Shown piece by piece: positions 9,061 through 17,265 of a DNA stretch of 64,000 nucleotides. Origin of the DNA: Kocuria flava. Lineage in GTDB: Bacteria; Actinomycetota; Actinomycetes; Actinomycetales; Micrococcaceae. The position numbers and the translations under genes were made by a program. The stretch spans positions 124,001 through 188,000 of the forward strand of contig NZ_CP013254.1 in the NCBI RefSeq assembly GCF_001482365.1, read 5' to 3'. Positions within the stretch are counted from its first letter, which is position 1. Every line of letters begins with the position of its first letter. The notes under the pieces were generated by a model. It had not been told where the DNA came from, searched no databases, and worked only from the letters and a program-made list of their open reading frames with translations.

Positions 9061-10059
9061 TCAACCGCGGGCCCGGCCGCGGGTCAGCCACACGACCGCG
9101 AGCCCGGTCAGCGCCCCGATCACCGTCTCCACCGCCCGCGCCTGGAGCAGGTCGCCCGCGGCCGCCGGGGCGGCGGGCTGCGTCATCAGCAGCGCCAGCG
9201 GGGTGATGAACAGCAGGGCCACCGCGTAGTTGCGGCCCACGAACAGCTCCGCGAGGAACTGCAGCACCACGACCAGTGCCACGGTGTGCCACGGCTGCAG
9301 GGGTACCGACAGCAGCGCCGCCGCGACGCCCACCCCGCCGAGGGTGCCCACCACGCGGTGGACCGCCCGCTCCACCCGGGCCCCGAGGTCCGGGGCGGCG
9401 ATCGGGGCGGCGGCCGCGACCATGGCCCAGTAGCTGTGGGACAGGCCGCTGGCCGCGCCGAGGGCCCCGGCCGCGGCGGTCGCCGCGAGGAACCGCCCGC
9501 CGTGGGCCCACAGCTGCCGGGGGTCCGCCTCCCGGTGGGCCGGCACGGCGGCCACCGGACCCGTCACGCCCTCCCCCGCCCAGCGCGAGGCGGCGCCCAG
9601 GGCCACGGAGAACGCGGCGGAGGCGGCGGCCAGGGCCGCGGCGGTCCCCACCGGCGCCGCCTGCCCGAGGGAGCCGATCGCCCCGACCGCGAAGATCAGG
9701 AACACCGACCCCGCCGGGCGCAGCGCCCAGTGCGCGGCGGCCACCGCGCCGAGCGCGGCCACGACCGCGGTGACCGCCAGCACCACGGCCTCCGGGGCGC
9801 CGGCGAGCGCGGCGCCCAGGGCCACGCACAGGGTCAGGAGCAGCCCCGCCTGCGCCTGGTGGCGGAGGCGGTCGCGCGGCGGCTCGTGGCGGGCGTAGAT
9901 CGAGGTGAACGCCCCGAAGGCGGCGTAGATCGTCAGGTCCGGGCGCCCGGCGGCCAGCAGGAGCACGAGCGGAACGGCCACCGAGACCGCGATGCGGGCG
10001 GCGGGCAGGTGGTCCTGCCGCGCGGGGTGCAGGGCGAACAGGCGCCGGAGCGGGCTCAC
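9061..10059 (-). CDS. FUSC-family membrane protein (aromatic acid exporter-like)
   Basis: About 332 residues in two similar halves of transmembrane helices, typical of the FUSC/ArAE exporter superfamily. The first half has FALHPARQDHLPAARIAV and IYAAFGAFTSIYARHEPPRD; the second repeats the pattern around SHSYWAMVAAAAPIAAPDL and LGGVGVAAALLSVPLQPWHT. The GTG at 10059 (VSPLRRLFALHP) is chosen because family-like sequence starts there; an upstream GTG at 10137 would add a proline- and arginine-rich extension. The substrate cannot be told from sequence. Confidence 0.8.
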   Translation of the reverse strand: MSPLRRLFALHPARQDHLPAARIAVSVAVPLVLLLAAGRPDLTIYAAFGAFTSIYARHEPPRDRLRHQAQAGLLLTLCVALGAALAGAPEAVVLAVTAVVAALGAVAAAHWALRPAGSVFLIFAVGAIGSLGQAAPVGTAAALAAASAAFSVALGAASRWAGEGVTGPVAAVPAHREADPRQLWAHGGRFLAATAAAGALGAASGLSHSYWAMVAAAAPIAAPDLGARVERAVHRVVGTLGGVGVAAALLSVPLQPWHTVALVVVLQFLAELFVGRNYAVALLFITPLALLMTQPAAPAAAGDLLQARAVETVIGALTGLAVVWLTRGRARG

Positions 10060-10251
10060 GGAGGGGCGGCCGCCTTCCTGGTCGGGCCCGGTGGGGAGGC
10101 GCGGGCGGGGCGTGCGGGGCGGCGGGGCACCGCCCACCGGTGCGAACCCCGGCAGCGGGCGGGCGCTTCCGGGCCCGGGCGATGAGCTCTCTCACAGGGC
10201 CCGGACCGGGGCCGGGCCCCGGGCCCGTCCGGGGGCGGGTCCGGGGTGGGC

Positions 10252-10257
10252 CACAAT
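10252..10257 (+). promoter_or_regulatory. -10 box of a leaderless promoter (tgt)
   Basis: CACAAT ends 6 bases before the ATG at 10264; no ribosome binding site is seen. Confidence 0.4.
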
Positions 10258-10263
10258 GGTCCG

Positions 10264-11562
10264 ATGAGCTCCTCCCCGCAGACCGCCCCCGCCCTCCCGT
10301 CCGCCCGCTCGGCCTTCGGCTTCGAGGTCGGCCACCGGCTCGAGGACACCGCGGCGGTCCCCGGGGAGCGCGCGGCCGCGAACGGGGGCCGGTTCGGGGG
10401 CCGGACGGGCACGATCACGACCCCGCACGGGACGATCGCGACCCCCGCCTTCGTGCCCGTGGGCACCCAGGCCACGGTCAAGGCCGTGCTGCCGGAGGCC
10501 ATGAAGGAGCTCGGGGCGCAGGCGCTGCTGGCCAACGCCTACCACCTCTACCTCCAGCCCGGGGCCGAGGTCCTGGACGCCGCGGGCGGGCTGGGCGCCT
10601 TCATGAACTGGGACGGGCCCACGTTCACGGACTCCGGCGGGTTCCAGGTGATGTCCCTGGGGGCGGGGTTCAAGAAGGTCATCGACATGTCGGGGGCCGG
10701 GGCGGCGGGCGACGACGACGTCGCGGCCGGCAAGGAGCGCCTGGCCCACGTCGACGACGACGGGGTGACGTTCAAGTCCCACCTCAACGGCGACCTGCAC
10801 CGCTTCACCCCGGAGATCTCGATGCAGGTCCAGCACCGCCTGGGGGCGGACGTGATGTTCGCCTTCGACGAGCTGACCACCCTGCACAACTCCCGCGGCT
10901 ACCAGGAGGCCTCCCTCGAGCGGACCCGGCGGTGGGCGCTGCGCTGCGTGGCCGAGCACGCCCGGCTGACCGGGGAGCGCGCCGGGAAGCCGTACCAGGC
11001 GCTGTTCGGGGTGGTCCAGGGCGCCCAGTACGAGGACCTGCGCCGGCGGGCGTGCCGGGACCTCGCCGCGATGGACTTCGACGGCTACGGGATCGGCGGG
11101 GCGCTCGAGAAGGAGAACCTCGGCACGATCGTGCGCTGGTGCACGGAGGAGCTGCCCGAGGACCGGCCCCGGCACCTGCTGGGCATCTCCGAGCCGGACG
11201 ACATCTTCACGGCCCTGGAGAACGGCGTGGACACCTTCGACTGCGTCTCCCCCACCCGGGTGGGGCGCACGGGGGCCGTGTACACCCCGGACGGGCGGTT
11301 CAACGTCAACACCGCCCGCTTCCGCACCGACTTCTCCCCGGTCTTCGAGGGCTGCGACTGCTACACGTGCACGCACTACACCCGGGCCTACCTGCACCAC
11401 CTGTTCAAGGCCAAGGAGCGGCTGTCCGCGACGCTGACCTCGATCCACAACGAGCGCTTCATCGTGCGGATGGTCGACGGCGCCCGCGCGGCGATGGCCG
11501 ACGGCACGTACTTCGACTACCGGGACGAGGTGCTGGGCCGCTACTACGCGGGCCGGGCCTGA
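10264..11562 (+). CDS. tgt: tRNA-guanine(34) transglycosylase
   Basis: Exchanges guanine 34 in GUN-anticodon tRNAs for a 7-deazaguanine (preQ1 or queuine) in queuosine formation. The 432-residue protein has the family active-site block TFTDSGGFQVMSLG, the nucleophile aspartate in TFDCVSPTR, and the zinc site CDCYTCTHYTRAYLHHL. Compared with classical bacterial Tgt it has about 30 extra residues after GFQVMSLG. The substrate-loop motif GGLAVGE is replaced by GIGGALEKENL, suggesting altered base recognition (inference). The start at 10264 fits a leaderless message. No queuosine biosynthesis genes are nearby, but a queuosine-precursor transporter lies about 3 kb away (14383-15108), which points to salvage. 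Confidence 0.93.
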   Translation: MSSSPQTAPALPSARSAFGFEVGHRLEDTAAVPGERAAANGGRFGGRTGTITTPHGTIATPAFVPVGTQATVKAVLPEAMKELGAQALLANAYHLYLQPGAEVLDAAGGLGAFMNWDGPTFTDSGGFQVMSLGAGFKKVIDMSGAGAAGDDDVAAGKERLAHVDDDGVTFKSHLNGDLHRFTPEISMQVQHRLGADVMFAFDELTTLHNSRGYQEASLERTRRWALRCVAEHARLTGERAGKPYQALFGVVQGAQYEDLRRRACRDLAAMDFDGYGIGGALEKENLGTIVRWCTEELPEDRPRHLLGISEPDDIFTALENGVDTFDCVSPTRVGRTGAVYTPDGRFNVNTARFRTDFSPVFEGCDCYTCTHYTRAYLHHLFKAKERLSATLTSIHNERFIVRMVDGARAAMADGTYFDYRDEVLGRYYAGRA

Positions 11563-11569
11563 CCGGGGC

Positions 11570-12352
11570 TCACCCGGCCCGGGGCCGCCCCTCGTCTCCC
11601 GGGCCCTCCGGGTCCCCCGCCCCGCCGGGGCCGTTGTGGCCCGCGGGGTCCTCCCCGCCCTCCGGATCCGCCCGGTGCTCGGCCCGGCGGGCGTGCCGCC
11701 AGGCGATCACCCCCACCACGACCACGGCCGCCCACGAGGCGGCGACGACCGCGAGCGCCGGCCAGGACGGGCGGGAGGTGAAGGCCCCCACCGCGGCGAA
11801 GCTCAGCTGCCCGGGGGTCCCGCCCAGCAGCGTGGCCCCGAGGTAGTCCCGCTGCGGGATCCGCACCAGCCCGGACCCGTAGCTGAGCGTCCAGTTGGGC
11901 AGCACGGGGCGCAGCACCAGCACCGTGAGGAAGCCCTTGCCCCGCAGCCGCGCCTCGACGGCCTCCACCCGGGGGCCGGCCAGCCGGTAGAGGGCGTCGC
12001 GGCCCAGGAAGCGGGCCAGCCAGTAGCCCAGCCACGCCCCGGTGGTGGTCGCGACCACCCCCAGCACGCTGCCCTGGGCCATGCCGAAGAGGAACCCGCC
12101 GGAGACGGCCATGATCGTCACCGGCACGGGGGTCGCGGCGACCAGCGCGAACACGAGCCCGAAGACGAGCGGGCCCCACACGCCGAAGCGGGCCACGAAC
12201 GCGTGGATCTGCTCCACGGTGGGCGGGGTCCAGCCGATGAGGTACCAGACGGCGAGACCGATCAGCAGCAGCAGCGCCCCGCCCTTGAGCGCGGGCACCC
12301 ACGCCGGCCGCGCGCCGGGGCGCTCCGGGCCCCGGCCAGGTTCGGTGCTCAC
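11570..12352 (-). CDS. TVP38/TMEM64 (DedA-like, VTT-domain) membrane protein
   Basis: A 260-residue membrane protein of the VTT/DedA-like family. The core has FGVWGPLVFGLVFALVAATP, a re-entrant-type TIMAVSGGFLFGMAQGSVLG, then GAWLGYWLARFLGRDAL and VLVLRPVLPNWTLSYGSGLV, the typical order of motifs. The C-terminal tail after about residue 220 is hydrophilic, charged and glycine-rich. The GTG at 12352 lies 7 bases after a TACAGT box, indicating a leaderless transcript. Family members are linked to lipid scrambling and envelope homeostasis; the role here is not known. Confidence 0.82.
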   Translation of the reverse strand: MSTEPGRGPERPGARPAWVPALKGGALLLLIGLAVWYLIGWTPPTVEQIHAFVARFGVWGPLVFGLVFALVAATPVPVTIMAVSGGFLFGMAQGSVLGVVATTTGAWLGYWLARFLGRDALYRLAGPRVEAVEARLRGKGFLTVLVLRPVLPNWTLSYGSGLVRIPQRDYLGATLLGGTPGQLSFAAVGAFTSRPSWPALAVVAASWAAVVVVGVIAWRHARRAEHRADPEGGEDPAGHNGPGGAGDPEGPGDEGRPRAG

Positions 12353-12359
12353 GGTCGTC

Positions 12360-12365
12360 ACTGTA
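12360..12365 (-). promoter_or_regulatory. -10 box of a leaderless promoter (VTT protein)
   Basis: TACAGT on the minus strand, 7 bases before the GTG at 12352. Confidence 0.45.
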
Positions 12366-12398
12366 CCCAGTGCCCTCCTGCGGGCCGCGCGGAGCGGG

Positions 12399-12404
12399 GA
12401 GAAT
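12399..12404 (+). promoter_or_regulatory. -10 box of a leaderless promoter
   Basis: GAGAAT ends 6 bases before the ATG at 12411. It is divergent to the preceding promoter, whose -10 box lies about 34 bases away. Confidence 0.4.
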
Positions 12405-12410
12405 GGGGCC

Positions 12411-12884
12411 ATGGACGTCACCGACCTGGACCCCGCGGAGGTCTTCTCCGTCTCCCACGACCTGCCCCACCCGCCGGCCGCGGTCTTCGCCGCCTTCACC
12501 GACCCGGACCGGCTCGCGGCGTGGTTCGGCCCGCAGGGCTGGAGCGTGCCCCGGGAGTCGGTCGTGCTCGAGCCCCGCCCGGGCGGGCGCCGCGACTTCC
12601 TCATGGTCTCCGACGCGGACCCCCGGCAGGTCGTGCCCGTGCGCTCGACCTGCCTGCGCCTCGAGCAGGACGCCCTGCTCGAGGCCCGCGAGGTGCTGCC
12701 GGGCCCCGACGGCGAGCCCTCCGGGCCGCACGTGCTCCAGCGCGTCGAGCTGCTGGCCACCGGCGACGGCGGCACCCTGCTCGTCGTCTCCCAGGGCCCC
12801 CTGCCGGCCGCGGTGCACGAGGGCGCGGCCGCGGGCTGGCGCAGCTCCTTCGCCCGCCTCGAGGCGCTGCTCGCCGCCGGCTGA
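12411..12884 (+). CDS. SRPBCC-domain protein (AHSA1/CalC-like)
   Basis: A 157-residue single-domain protein of the START/Bet v 1-like superfamily. The N-terminus VFSVSHDLPHPPAAVFAAF followed by TDPDRLAAWFGPQGWSVP is the standard opening of AHSA1-type proteins, and the C-terminal helix is GWRSSFARLEALLAAG. Members bind hydrophobic ligands or assist protein partners; no ligand can be named. The start is set by the leaderless promoter. It is divergent from the VTT gene. Confidence 0.82.
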   Translation: MDVTDLDPAEVFSVSHDLPHPPAAVFAAFTDPDRLAAWFGPQGWSVPRESVVLEPRPGGRRDFLMVSDADPRQVVPVRSTCLRLEQDALLEAREVLPGPDGEPSGPHVLQRVELLATGDGGTLLVVSQGPLPAAVHEGAAAGWRSSFARLEALLAAG

Positions 12885-12888
12885 CCGG

Positions 12889-12906
12889 GCCCGCGCCGGC
12901 GCGGGC
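12889..12906 (+). terminator. Short GC palindrome after the SRPBCC gene
   Basis: An 18-base perfect palindrome 5 bases after the stop codon and directly before the next gene's -10 box. It has no T-run, so terminator function is only possible. Confidence 0.3.
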
Positions 12907-12911
12907 TGGGC

Positions 12912-12917
12912 TAGTCT
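12912..12917 (+). promoter_or_regulatory. -10 box of a leaderless promoter
   Basis: TAGTCT ends 6 bases before the ATG at 12924. Confidence 0.5.
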
Positions 12918-12923
12918 GCCCGC

Positions 12924-13715
12924 ATGAGCGAGCCCGTCCGCACGACCGCCCTGACCCGCCGGCTGACCGCCCCGAACCCCGGCCCCATGACCCTCGACGG
13001 CACGAACTCGTGGCTGCTCGGGGCGCCGGGGCAGGGCGACGTCGTCGTCGTGGACCCCGGCCCCGAGGACGCCGGCCACCTGGAGGCGCTCGCCGCCGCG
13101 GGCCGCACGGCCCTCGTGCTGGTCACCCACCGGCACGGCGACCACACGGCCGGGCTCGACCGCTTCGCCGCGCTCACCGGCGCGCCCGTGCGCGCCGTCT
13201 CCCCCGCCTTCTGCCGCGGCGCGGACCCGCTGGGCGAGGGCGAGGTGCTGGAGGCGGCCGGGGTGCGGATCGAGGTGCTGCACACCCCGGGGCACACCTC
13301 CGACTCGGTGTGCCTGCACCTGCCCGCGGACGCCCCGCCCGGGCAGGAGCCGGGCACGGGCGCGGGCAGCGTGCTGACCGGGGACACGGTCCTGGGCCGC
13401 GGGACCACGGTCCTGGACCACCCGGACGGCACGCTCGCGGACTACCTGCGCAGCCTGCACCGGCTGGCGGTGCTGGGCCCGGCCACGGTCCTGCCGGGCC
13501 ACGCGCAGGTGCTGGCGGACCTCGGCGCCGCGTGCGAGCGGCTGCTCGAGCACCGGGGGCAGCGGCTGGCCGAGGTCCGTGAGGCGCTGCGGGCGCTCGG
13601 GCCCGGCGCGGGGACGGAGGCGGTGACCGCCCGGATCTACGCGGACGTGCCGGAGTCGGTGCTGCCCGCCGCGCGGCTGTCCGTGCGGGCCCAGCTGGCC
13701 TATCTGGGGCGCTGA
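12924..13715 (+). CDS. Metallo-beta-lactamase-fold hydrolase (LACTB2/glyoxalase II-like)
   Basis: A 263-residue MBL-fold metal-dependent hydrolase. The zinc motif VTHRHGDHTAG places H69, H71, D73 and H74; further ligands are in HTPGHTSDSVCLHL, GDTVLGR (Asp) and LPGHAQV (His). A C-terminal helical region ending ARLSVRAQLAYLGR resembles LACTB2-like members, which act on RNA or thioesters; the substrate is unknown. The start follows the leaderless promoter. Its 3'-end overlaps the convergent DUF4126 gene by 16 bases. Confidence 0.85.
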   Translation: MSEPVRTTALTRRLTAPNPGPMTLDGTNSWLLGAPGQGDVVVVDPGPEDAGHLEALAAAGRTALVLVTHRHGDHTAGLDRFAALTGAPVRAVSPAFCRGADPLGEGEVLEAAGVRIEVLHTPGHTSDSVCLHLPADAPPGQEPGTGAGSVLTGDTVLGRGTTVLDHPDGTLADYLRSLHRLAVLGPATVLPGHAQVLADLGAACERLLEHRGQRLAEVREALRALGPGAGTEAVTARIYADVPESVLPAARLSVRAQLAYLGR

Positions 13716-14338
13716 GCGGCTCCGCCGCGCGGGCGTCCCGGCGCGGGCCCCGGACGGCGGCCGCGGCGCAGCCGCCGGTAGAGCAGGAACAGCAGCACGG
13801 CCACCGCGGCGAGCACCACGACCACGAGCAGCGGCAGGAACACCGCCACGAGGGACAGGGTCACGGCCGAGACGTCCTCGACCGTGGACGCCACCGGCGC
13901 GGCCGCGCCCGCGGTGAGCGTGTTGGCGGCCGGGCGGGAGACGGTCTTCGTCACGTGCACCACGAGGGCGACGACGACGCCCACGGCCACGGGCACCCAC
14001 GCCGGGGAGGAGAGCAGCGCGCCCGGGTCGGCCGCCGTGCCCCCGCCGGCGGTCTGGGCGGTGGTGGCGGAGCCGAAGACGATCCCTCCGGAGGTGGGGC
14101 GCACGAAGGTCTGGAGCAGGTCGTTGAGCGAGTCCACGACGGGGACCTTGTCCGCCACGACCTCCACGGCCAGCAGCACGGCGAGCAGGACCAGCACCCA
14201 GGTCTCGGACAGCCACGCGGAGCCCGGGCCGAGGTCCACGGCCTGCGTGAAGCGGTCCAGCAGCCCGAGCACGAGCAGCGGGACGTAGGCGTTCAGGCCC
14301 GCCGAGGCCGCGAGCCCGGTGCCGGTGAGGACGTCCAT
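13700..14338 (-). CDS. DUF4126-like integral membrane protein
   Basis: A 212-residue membrane protein with about five hydrophobic segments. The opening TGTGLAASAGLNAYVPLLVL and the following VEVVADKVPVVDSLNDLLQT and FVRPTSGGIVFGS blocks are typical of DUF4126. The C-terminus is a hydrophobic segment followed by a basic, proline-rich tail. Function is unknown. Confidence 0.75.
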   Translation of the reverse strand: MDVLTGTGLAASAGLNAYVPLLVLGLLDRFTQAVDLGPGSAWLSETWVLVLLAVLLAVEVVADKVPVVDSLNDLLQTFVRPTSGGIVFGSATTAQTAGGGTAADPGALLSSPAWVPVAVGVVVALVVHVTKTVSRPAANTLTAGAAAPVASTVEDVSAVTLSLVAVFLPLLVVVVLAAVAVLLFLLYRRLRRGRRPGPAPGRPRGGAAQRPR

Positions 14339-14382
14339 GGGCTCATCCTAGACAGCGGCCCCGGGCCGGGGACCCGCGGGGC

Positions 14383-15108
14383 TCAGCCCACCGGCGCGCC
14401 CTGCGGGGGCGCGGCCACGGCCTCGCGCCGCTTCAGGGTCCCGACGGCGGCGTAGGTCACCGGCAGGACCAGCACCTCGACCAGGACCTTGTAGACGTAG
14501 CCGACCAGCACGTAGTTCAGGAAGTCCCCGGCCGTGCTGATGCCGATGATCGGGGCGGCCACGGTGCAGAAGATCACGGTGTCCACGAGCTCGCCCACCA
14601 GGGTCGAGCCGAGCAGGCGTGCCCACAGGTGCCGCCCGCCCGTGCGGGCCTTGAGCCGGACCATCACGAAGGCGTTGAGCAGCTGGCCCGCGAGGTAGCC
14701 CAGCAGGGACCCGGCCACGATCAGCGGCACCGGCCCCAGCACGGCCTCGAACGCCTCCTGGCCCTCGTAGAACGCGGCCGGGGGCAGCGCGATGACCAGC
14801 CAGAACACGACCGAGGCGAACAGGCCCGCCGCGAAGGAGGTCACGATCGCCCGCCGCGCGGGGCGGAAGCCGTAGACCTCGGCCACGACGTCGCCCAGCA
14901 CGTAGGCCAGGGGGAAGAGGAAGAAGCCGCCGTCGGTGAGCACCGGGCCGAAGGCCACGCCCTTGGTCGCCGCGATGTTGGAGAGCACGAGGATCACGCA
15001 GTAGGCGGCCACGAGCAGGTCGTAGGCGCTGCGGGGGCGGCGGGCGAGGCCCGTGGGCTCGGGGCCCGCCGGCGAGGAGGGAGCAGGGGATGCGGTCACG
15101 TGGGTCAC
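14383..15108 (-). CDS. Queuosine precursor transporter (YhhQ/QPTR family)
   Basis: A 241-residue protein with about six membrane helices, matching the YhhQ/VUT family that imports queuosine precursors (preQ0, preQ1 or queuine). Landmarks are LLVAAYCVILVLSNIAATKG, DGGFFLFPLAYVLGDVVAEV, YGFRPARRAIVTSF and GSTLVGELVDTVIFCTVA. The GTG at 15108 is chosen because the conserved region starts soon after; the longer reading is low-complexity. Together with tgt at 10264 it suggests that the organism salvages a 7-deazaguanine rather than making it, provided biosynthesis genes are absent elsewhere. Confidence 0.9.
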   Translation of the reverse strand: MTHVTASPAPSSPAGPEPTGLARRPRSAYDLLVAAYCVILVLSNIAATKGVAFGPVLTDGGFFLFPLAYVLGDVVAEVYGFRPARRAIVTSFAAGLFASVVFWLVIALPPAAFYEGQEAFEAVLGPVPLIVAGSLLGYLAGQLLNAFVMVRLKARTGGRHLWARLLGSTLVGELVDTVIFCTVAAPIIGISTAGDFLNYVLVGYVYKVLVEVLVLPVTYAAVGTLKRREAVAAPPQGAPVG

Positions 15109-15326
15109 CAATCTGTATTGACGCGGCGGGCCCGCGCGGGACCCGCCGTGGTTCGATCCGGTATGCGGCCCGGCCCCCGCCTGCCACCCGGGGGCTCCTC
15201 CGCCGGCGCCGCGCACCCGGGACGGGCCCGGGGCGGCCGGAGGCCGTCGGACAGTCTAGCGCCGGGGCCGGCGGCCCCTCCGGGCCGGCGCGGGGCGCCG
15301 GTTGGCCCCGGGCGCGGGCCCGGGCG

Positions 15327-15332
15327 CAGAAT
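15327..15332 (+). promoter_or_regulatory. -10 box of a leaderless promoter (kinase gene)
   Basis: CAGAAT ends 7 bases before the ATG at 15340; no ribosome binding site is present. The rest of the 15109-15339 gap shows no other feature. Confidence 0.4.
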
Positions 15333-15339
15333 GGTCCCC

Positions 15340-16194
15340 ATGACCGACACCACCACCGCTCCCGCCGCCGGCCGCCCCGCGGCGGCCCAGCCCCCCGTGG
15401 CCCTGACCGTCGCCGGGTCCGAGGCCACCGGCGGCGCCGGCGCGCAGGCGGACCTCAAGACCTTCCAGGAGCTCGGCGTCTTCGGCTCGCTGGCCCTGAC
15501 CTGCATCGTCTCCTTCGATCCCGCCGAGGACTGGGGCCACCGCCTCTTCCCCGTGCCGCAGGACGTGCTGCGCGAGCAGCTCGAGGCGATCACGGCGGCC
15601 CACGAGCTCGGCGCCGTGAAGATCGGCATGCTCGGCAGCCCCGCCACCATCGCGACCACCGCCGAGGTCCTGGGCCGGCTGGCCCCGCGCCACCTCGTGC
15701 TCGACCCGGTGCTGATCTGCAAGGGCCAGGAGCCCGGCGCCGCGCTGGACACCGACGAGGCGCTCAAGGCCGAGATCCTGCCCCTGGCCACCTTCGTGAC
15801 CCCCAACCACTTCGAGGCGCTGTCCCTGTCCGGGCTCGAGGAGATCAGCACGGTCGAGCACCTCGCCGAGGCCGCCCGCCGGATCCACGAGCGCTCCGGC
15901 GCCGTGGTGCTCGCCAAGGGCGGGGTCCGGCTGGCCGGCCCGGACGCCGTGGACGTCTACTACGACGGGGAGACCCTCGAGGTGCTCTCCGAGCCCAAGG
16001 TCGGCGAGGTCCCCGTGGCCGGGGCCGGCTGCACCCTGGCCGCGGCGGTCGCCGCCGAGCTGGCCAAGGGCGCCGAGCCGCTCGCGGCCGCGCGCACGGC
16101 GAAGGCGTTCGTCTCGGCCGGGATCCGGCAGCGGCTGGTCTCCCGCGCGCCCTTCGACTCCCTGTGGCAGGGCGGGTCCGCCGCCGAGCGCTGA
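15340..16194 (+). CDS. Pyridoxal / hydroxymethylpyrimidine kinase family protein (PdxK/ThiD-like)
   Basis: A 284-residue ribokinase-fold kinase of the PdxK/ThiD group, which phosphorylates pyridoxal-type vitamers or hydroxymethylpyrimidine. Signatures are ALTVAGSEATGGAGAQADLK at the N-terminus, AVKIGMLGSPATIATTAEVL, VLDPVLICKGQ, and the anion-hole/catalytic block VPVAGAGCTLAAAVAAELAKG. In ThiD and PdxK the last block usually reads GTGDxF or GAGCT/S; the GAGCT form here resembles B. subtilis-type PdxK, so pyridoxal kinase is slightly favoured. It is transcribed alone and followed by a strong terminator. Confidence 0.85.
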   Translation: MTDTTTAPAAGRPAAAQPPVALTVAGSEATGGAGAQADLKTFQELGVFGSLALTCIVSFDPAEDWGHRLFPVPQDVLREQLEAITAAHELGAVKIGMLGSPATIATTAEVLGRLAPRHLVLDPVLICKGQEPGAALDTDEALKAEILPLATFVTPNHFEALSLSGLEEISTVEHLAEAARRIHERSGAVVLAKGGVRLAGPDAVDVYYDGETLEVLSEPKVGEVPVAGAGCTLAAAVAAELAKGAEPLAAARTAKAFVSAGIRQRLVSRAPFDSLWQGGSAAER

Positions 16195-16211
16195 ACCACC
16201 CCTCCCCCGTG

Positions 16212-16255
16212 CGGCCGCGCCGCCCGCTCCCTTCCCGGAGCGGGCGGCGCGGCCG
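16212..16255 (+). terminator. Strong stem-loop terminator after the kinase gene
   Basis: A 19-bp perfect inverted repeat (16212-16230 with 16237-16255) with a 6-base loop, starting 18 bases after the stop codon. It lacks a long T-run, as is common in high-GC actinobacteria. Confidence 0.7.
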
Positions 16256-16483
16256 TTGACGGCGGAAGGCGGGGCGTCCCGCGCCCGGGCCATGAGGCTC
16301 GGGCCGGCACGGGTGCGGCAGCGGCCGGAGCAGGTCCGGGCCGAGCCCCACCCCCTCGTGGACCTCGGCGGCGAGACCCCGGCGCGCGACCCCGAGGGGT
16401 GCACCGCCTGAGCCCCCGGGGGAAGCTTCCTGGACGTTCTCCGTGGAGTTGCCCGATCCGGCGCCGAAGCGGGCCGAAAGGTG
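16256..16483. other. Intergenic stretch without a convincing gene
   Basis: The part of the 368-base gap 16195-16562 that lies between the terminator and the TetR operator. The only ORF noted is a 39-codon one (16292-16411) without a ribosome binding site or recognisable similarity. Confidence 0.4.
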
Positions 16484-16563
16484 GTGTCATAGTCGGACAC
16501 ACCGTCACCAAGACTCATTGAAGTGTGCATACTTTGATGACAGATAGAAATCAGGTGTCATCA
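16484..16563 (+). promoter_or_regulatory. Operator/promoter region of the TetR gene
   Basis: An 8-bp perfect inverted repeat, TGATGACA (16535-16542) and TGTCATCA (16556-16563), flanks a TAGAAA -10-like box (16545-16550), and its right arm runs into the start codon. A further GGTGTCAT copy lies at 16483-16490 inside a GTGTC...GACAC dyad (16484-16500). The repeated TGTCAT element around the start of a TetR gene is the expected look of an autorepression site. Confidence 0.6.
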
Positions 16564-17231
16564 TGCCCCGCATCTCAGCCGCCACCAACGCCGCGCAGCG
16601 CGAGAACACCAAGCGAGCGATCCTCGACTCCTTCGGCCAGCTGCTCTACCGGCAGGGCCTCACCGGCCTGACCATGACGCACGTGGCGAAGAACGCGGGG
16701 GTGGGCCGCACCGCCGTCTACAACTACTTCGCCGACATGGGCGAGCTGCTGGTGGCCTACGCGCTCGACGAGACCGAGCGGTTCATGGCCGACCTGCGCC
16801 GCGACCTCGAGGGCGTGGAGAACCCGGTGGACCGGCTGGCGGTCTACATCCGGGCCCAGATCGAGGACCTCACCCGCCGGCACCTGCCGCCGGGGCCGAC
16901 CATGCGCACCGTCCTCTCCCCCGAGGACTACCAGAAGCTCGGCGAGCACGTGGGCGAGCTGCAGGGACTGCTCGCGGCGATCCTGCGCGCGGCCATCGAG
17001 GAGCGGTGGCTGCCCGGGGGCGACATCGCCGAGCTGGCCTCCCTGGTGCACGGCTCGCTCACCGCGGCCGCCGACCGCGGGCAGAGCGCGGACCGGGACC
17101 GCGCCGAGCGCGAGCGCCACATCCGCACCACGGTCCGGTTCATCCAGCAGGGCCTCGGGGCCCAGTTCGACGCCGAGGGCAGACCGGTGCGCCTGGCCCC
17201 CGAGCGGCCCCCGCTCAGCGCCGCCTCCTGA
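16563..17231 (+). CDS. TetR-family transcriptional regulator
   Basis: A 222-residue TetR regulator. The N-terminal helix-turn-helix is clear: RAILDSFGQLLYRQGLTGLT, then MTHVAKNAGVGRTAVYNYF and MGELLVAYALDE (about residues 20-75). The C-terminal helical domain is of the kind that binds small ligands. The start ATG at 16563 overlaps the right arm of the inverted repeat. No obvious target gene is adjacent: the upstream kinase is insulated by a terminator and the downstream gene is convergent. Its targets may therefore be elsewhere. Confidence 0.9.
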   Translation: MPRISAATNAAQRENTKRAILDSFGQLLYRQGLTGLTMTHVAKNAGVGRTAVYNYFADMGELLVAYALDETERFMADLRRDLEGVENPVDRLAVYIRAQIEDLTRRHLPPGPTMRTVLSPEDYQKLGEHVGELQGLLAAILRAAIEERWLPGGDIAELASLVHGSLTAAADRGQSADRDRAERERHIRTTVRFIQQGLGAQFDAEGRPVRLAPERPPLSAAS

Positions 17232-17265
17232 GGGGCGCCGCCGCGGGCGGCGCACGGGTCCGCGG

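Noticed and set aside
15109..15339. preQ1 riboswitch before the queuosine precursor transporter
   Set aside because: No preQ1-type pseudoknot core was found by eye; the transporter start appears nearly leaderless.
16292..16411. A 39-codon ORF between the PdxK-like and TetR genes
   Set aside because: No ribosome binding site, no -10 box at leaderless distance and no recognisable similarity.
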